From Thermomucor indicae-seudaticae (Eukaryota; Mucoromycota; Mucoromycetes; Mucorales; Lichtheimiaceae), in the NCBI GenBank assembly GCA_000787465.1, contig JSYX01000078.1, positions 1 through 32,087 of the forward strand: a DNA stretch of 32,087 bases, written 5' to 3'. Both the position numbers and the translations under genes were made by a program. Below the pieces are notes generated by a model. That model saw only the letters and a program-made list of their open reading frames with translations, was not told where the DNA came from and searched no databases. Positions 31,135 to 32,087 of the stretch are shown here, in pieces. How positions within the stretch are numbered: position 1 is the first letter of the stretch; the number at the start of each line of letters is the position of its first letter.

Positions 31135-32087
31135 GGGTTACCAGCGCCCAACACTTCCCTGATCGCGAAATCTGCAAGCTTCAAACCCGTTATTGAGTAG
31201 CTGAAACCCGGGTACCCACGATTACACGTCGTTATGTTCGTCAGCGAAACAGATCTCAAGCTGATCTCGACAATGTCGACAAGAGGCATGACGCACAATA
31301 AGCCAACAACTGGCAAGTCCGAAAACCTCACTGCATCTGAGAATTTCCATAATGAGTCGCTTACGACGATATGATAGAGTACACATCGTGATGATTCTAC
31401 AGACAGGTACGGCTAGTCAGCAAGTGAACTTCTGATTAAATTCCTTTTTCAATTAAAGAAAGCTGACAGTACAGACGATTCTGGCTGAATAGTCTCTAAG
31501 AAGACATATTCCCAAGTACATTTGACATATGTCTTTTCCCACAAATATCTTCATTATTGCATGGAACTGCTTAAGTTAAACCGCAGATAGAGCGGGATGA
31601 CATGCGATCCTGTGGTGGTGAAATCTGGCTACAGGAAAAGGAATCGGTGGATGTCCCGGCCCTTGTCGTTGTGGGAGGCTCTTGATATCAGGCAATGGTC
31701 CATTATCTGCCAAAAAAGTTTAGCAGTCTGGAGCATGATCTACTTGCCACTTTAATAAAATCCCCAGCAATGATTATTAGAGGACTTGGGTTCCGCCCAA
31801 GTACATGAGCCAAGGATTCAATTATGATATCCACTGACGTTGAAGGTCGCACATATAGAGATATAAAGAGGTATTGGACAATAGATACGTTCTAAAGAAA
31901 TCCATGTACTTTAGCATTTGGATCTGTGGTATTATAAAAGGAAACAAGACAAAAGTGTAGCAGACGAGGATACGAGAACACTGTTTGTTGCAAGGACTGA
32001 AATCGTCACACTGTGTGGAAGCTAAGAATGGCAAATTACAGGTTTACTCCTTAACATTTGCAGCAATGTGCAAAAGATTTTGCGCAG
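31135..32087. other. Right-edge spacer
   Basis: I see no convincing gene, repeat array or RNA in these 950 bp. The short frame at 31822-32034 (minus) has no recognisable features, and the 31062-31331 frame is a likely chance opening. Confidence 0.5.

Overview
The window looks like genomic DNA of an early-diverging filamentous fungus, most likely Mucoromycota/Mucorales. This is inferred from many short introns (mostly 52-70 nt, GTAAGT-like donors, CTAAT/CTAAC-type branch sites), compact gene spacing, animal-like orthologues (WDR48, PP5, CCDC90 family), and IS630/Tc1-type and FAR1/MULE-type transposon genes. I see no tRNA, rRNA or CRISPR.

Layout. 1-1.2 kb: left-edge remnants of two transposon genes, a FAR1-type N-terminus and an internally deleted, 3'-truncated IS630-type transposase. 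1.4-5.2 kb (+): a large armadillo/BTB protein with ARMC5-like architecture whose frame is broken once near 2465. 5.3-9.1 kb (-): a 15-exon WDR48/UAF1 gene, reconstructed to the C-terminal DUF3337 domain. 9.2-19.4 kb (-): an accessory block of three tandem, decayed copies of a GLE1-like gene. Each copy had an N-terminal hydrophobic or Ala/Val-rich exon, small acidic repeat exons, a coiled coil and a Gle1 C-terminal domain. The block also holds a Zn2Cys6 gene inserted in copy 1, a TIR-bounded 417-bp element in copy 3, a GC-rich hAT-end-like fragment, and traces of a decayed unknown gene. 19.4-22.2 kb (-): MLH1 (15 exons, 667 aa as reconstructed). 22.6-24.7 kb (+): protein phosphatase 5 (11 exons, 483 aa), divergent from MLH1 over a 363-bp shared promoter region. 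24.8-29.1 kb (-): a small coiled-coil protein, a mitochondrial CCDC90/FMP32-family protein and an IQ-motif coiled-coil protein. 29.1-32.1 kb: gene-poor DNA with microsatellites and one decayed coding trace.

How it fits together: the housekeeping genes are unrelated neighbours (ubiquitin/deubiquitinase regulation, mismatch repair, phosphatase signalling, mitochondrial membrane). The unusual part is the GLE1-like triplication. Its copies share 5' and 3' flanks, so it arose by segmental duplication; each copy then acquired its own lesions. In the copy with the most complete acidic array (copy 2), four acidic exons of 78-87 nt have the same 2-2 phase and near-identical introns, which is a clear case of intragenic exon duplication. 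Exon coordinates were derived by hand from splice consensus, frame continuity and remembered family motifs; no alignment was run.
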